Shown here: positions 14,137 to 14,811 of the stretch, in pieces
Numbering within the stretch: the first letter of the stretch is position 1
Layout: each line of letters starts with the position of its first letter
Source of the DNA: CAMYMG01 sp038259455
GTDB taxonomy: Bacteria > Pseudomonadota > Alphaproteobacteria > Rhizobiales > Rhizobiaceae
Direction: 5' to 3'
DNA: 14,811 bases
Assembly (NCBI GenBank): GCA_038259455.1
Contig: JBBSOT010000089.1
Coordinates: 1-14,811, forward strand
Translations under genes and position numbers: made by a program
The notes under the pieces: model-generated
The model's input: the letters and a program-made list of their open reading frames with translations, nothing else
Databases searched by the model: none
What the model was told of the DNA's origin: nothing

Positions 14137-14811
14137 CAAACGACCGCCCTCGCCTTCTGTTGCAGGCCGGCAGTAATTCTATCGGCAAACGCCAGCACTT
14201 CGCCCGCCAGCCTGTCGCGATCCTCGTCGGTTTTCATCAGGGTAGGCACCATGTGCGCAAGGCTACGGATCTCATCGCCTTCGGCTGCATCGGACGTATC
14301 GATGACCAGGCCATGGAGAAGCCCTCCATAGTGACGAACGATCGAGAGCGACGTGGAAGGCACACCCAGTTCAGCCATGATTTTGGTCGTTGGTCCCTTC
14401 ACCGCAGTGCCGCCGATGATGGGAGAAACCGCAATCACCGGTGCATTCGCGTCTTCGAGCAATGTCCGCATCCCGGGCACCGCAAGAATGGGGTCAATGC
14501 TCAGATACGGGTTGGAAGGGCAGATGATAACCGCGCGCAGATCCGGATCCTGCAGGGCAGACACGACTTGCGCAGAAGGTCGCGCATTCTCCGCTCCCTC
14601 AAAGAAGATGCCATTGACCTCTGGCGCGCAGCGATGCTCGACGAAGTAGCGCTGGAAGGCCAGGCGCCCCTGCGATGTCGACAGCATGGTCCTGACTGGA
14701 TCGTCGGACATCGGCAGGATCGTCGCCGCTATGTCGTGATGGCGGGCTGCCGTCTGCATGACGCTGGTGAGCGAGTAGCCCGAGCGCAGCAGATGGGTTC
14801 GTTGAACGTGA
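14136..14811 (-). CDS. cofD: F420 2-phospholactate transferase CofD (FbiA), partial
   Basis: Transferase that joins the activated phospho-acid from CofC to FO, giving F420-0. The window holds the last 224 codons; about 90-100 N-terminal residues lie beyond the right edge. The reading frame is open to the last base, and the first visible residues (RTHLLRSGYSLTSV) are family sequence upstream of the first internal ATG, so that ATG is not the start. Motifs are LPMSDDPVRT, CPSNPYLSIDPILAVPGM, VSPIIGGTAVKGPTTKIM and the C-terminal region ending in a short tail. First visible gene of the cofD-cofC-cofGH operon; the promoter is not in the window. Confidence 0.96.
   Translation of the reverse strand, partial: HVQRTHLLRSGYSLTSVMQTAARHHDIAATILPMSDDPVRTMLSTSQGRLAFQRYFVEHRCAPEVNGIFFEGAENARPSAQVVSALQDPDLRAVIICPSNPYLSIDPILAVPGMRTLLEDANAPVIAVSPIIGGTAVKGPTTKIMAELGVPSTSLSIVRHYGGLLHGLVIDTSDAAEGDEIRSLAHMVPTLMKTDEDRDRLAGEVLAFADRITAGLQQKARAVV

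Noticed and set aside
13432..14139. cofC starting at TTG (14139)
   Set aside because: An ATG directly follows and overlaps the cofD stop codon in the common TGATG arrangement.
14136..14759. cofD starting at the ATG at 14759
   Set aside because: In-frame family sequence continues upstream to the window edge (RTHLLRSGYSLTSV), so this ATG codes for an internal methionine.

Overview
The window is a gene-dense stretch of GC-rich DNA with twelve protein genes, all on the minus strand. Gaps are short (the longest is about 217 bases), and no RNA gene, insertion sequence, CRISPR array or phage gene was seen. The three-subunit (pntAA/pntAB/pntB) transhydrogenase, the GC-rich codon use and the catabolic gene content suggest an alphaproteobacterium, possibly of the Rhizobiales or Rhodobacterales. 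That is an inference from gene type; no taxonomic marker is present.

Read in the direction of transcription (right to left): (1) cofD (5' end outside the window), cofC and a fused cofG-cofH gene form a tightly overlapping operon for the deazaflavin cofactor F420. (2) A five-gene operon follows: a fold-type II PLP enzyme, the two subunits of a family I CoA-transferase, an LLM-class oxidoreductase of F420-dependent type, and an M20 metallo-deacylase. It ends at a strong hairpin terminator at 5236-5272. (3) The proton-pumping NAD(P) transhydrogenase operon pntAA-pntAB-pntB. (4) The first 633 codons of a xanthine dehydrogenase/CoxL-type molybdenum hydroxylase large subunit, which runs off the left edge.

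The least expected signal is regulatory. The same AT-rich inverted repeat, arms TCATACT and AGAATGA (one copy degenerate) separated by 6 bases and flanked by ATAG/TAG-like bases, lies upstream of the PLP operon, the pnt operon and the molybdenum hydroxylase gene. At two of the three it overlaps a plausible -10 box. This points to one regulator, not encoded in the window, controlling all three units together.

Inference: the window holds a co-regulated, F420-linked catabolic system of unknown substrate. The Mo hydroxylase would hydroxylate a (hetero)aromatic or aldehyde-like substrate, the LLM enzyme would carry out an F420-dependent hydride step, the M20 enzyme would hydrolyse an amide, the PLP enzyme would act on an amino acid intermediate, and the CoA-transferase would activate the resulting acid. 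The transhydrogenase would supply NADPH, which could feed F420 reduction. The order of steps and the substrate cannot be read from the sequence. The F420:glutamyl ligase (CofE) and an F420 reductase are not in the window.
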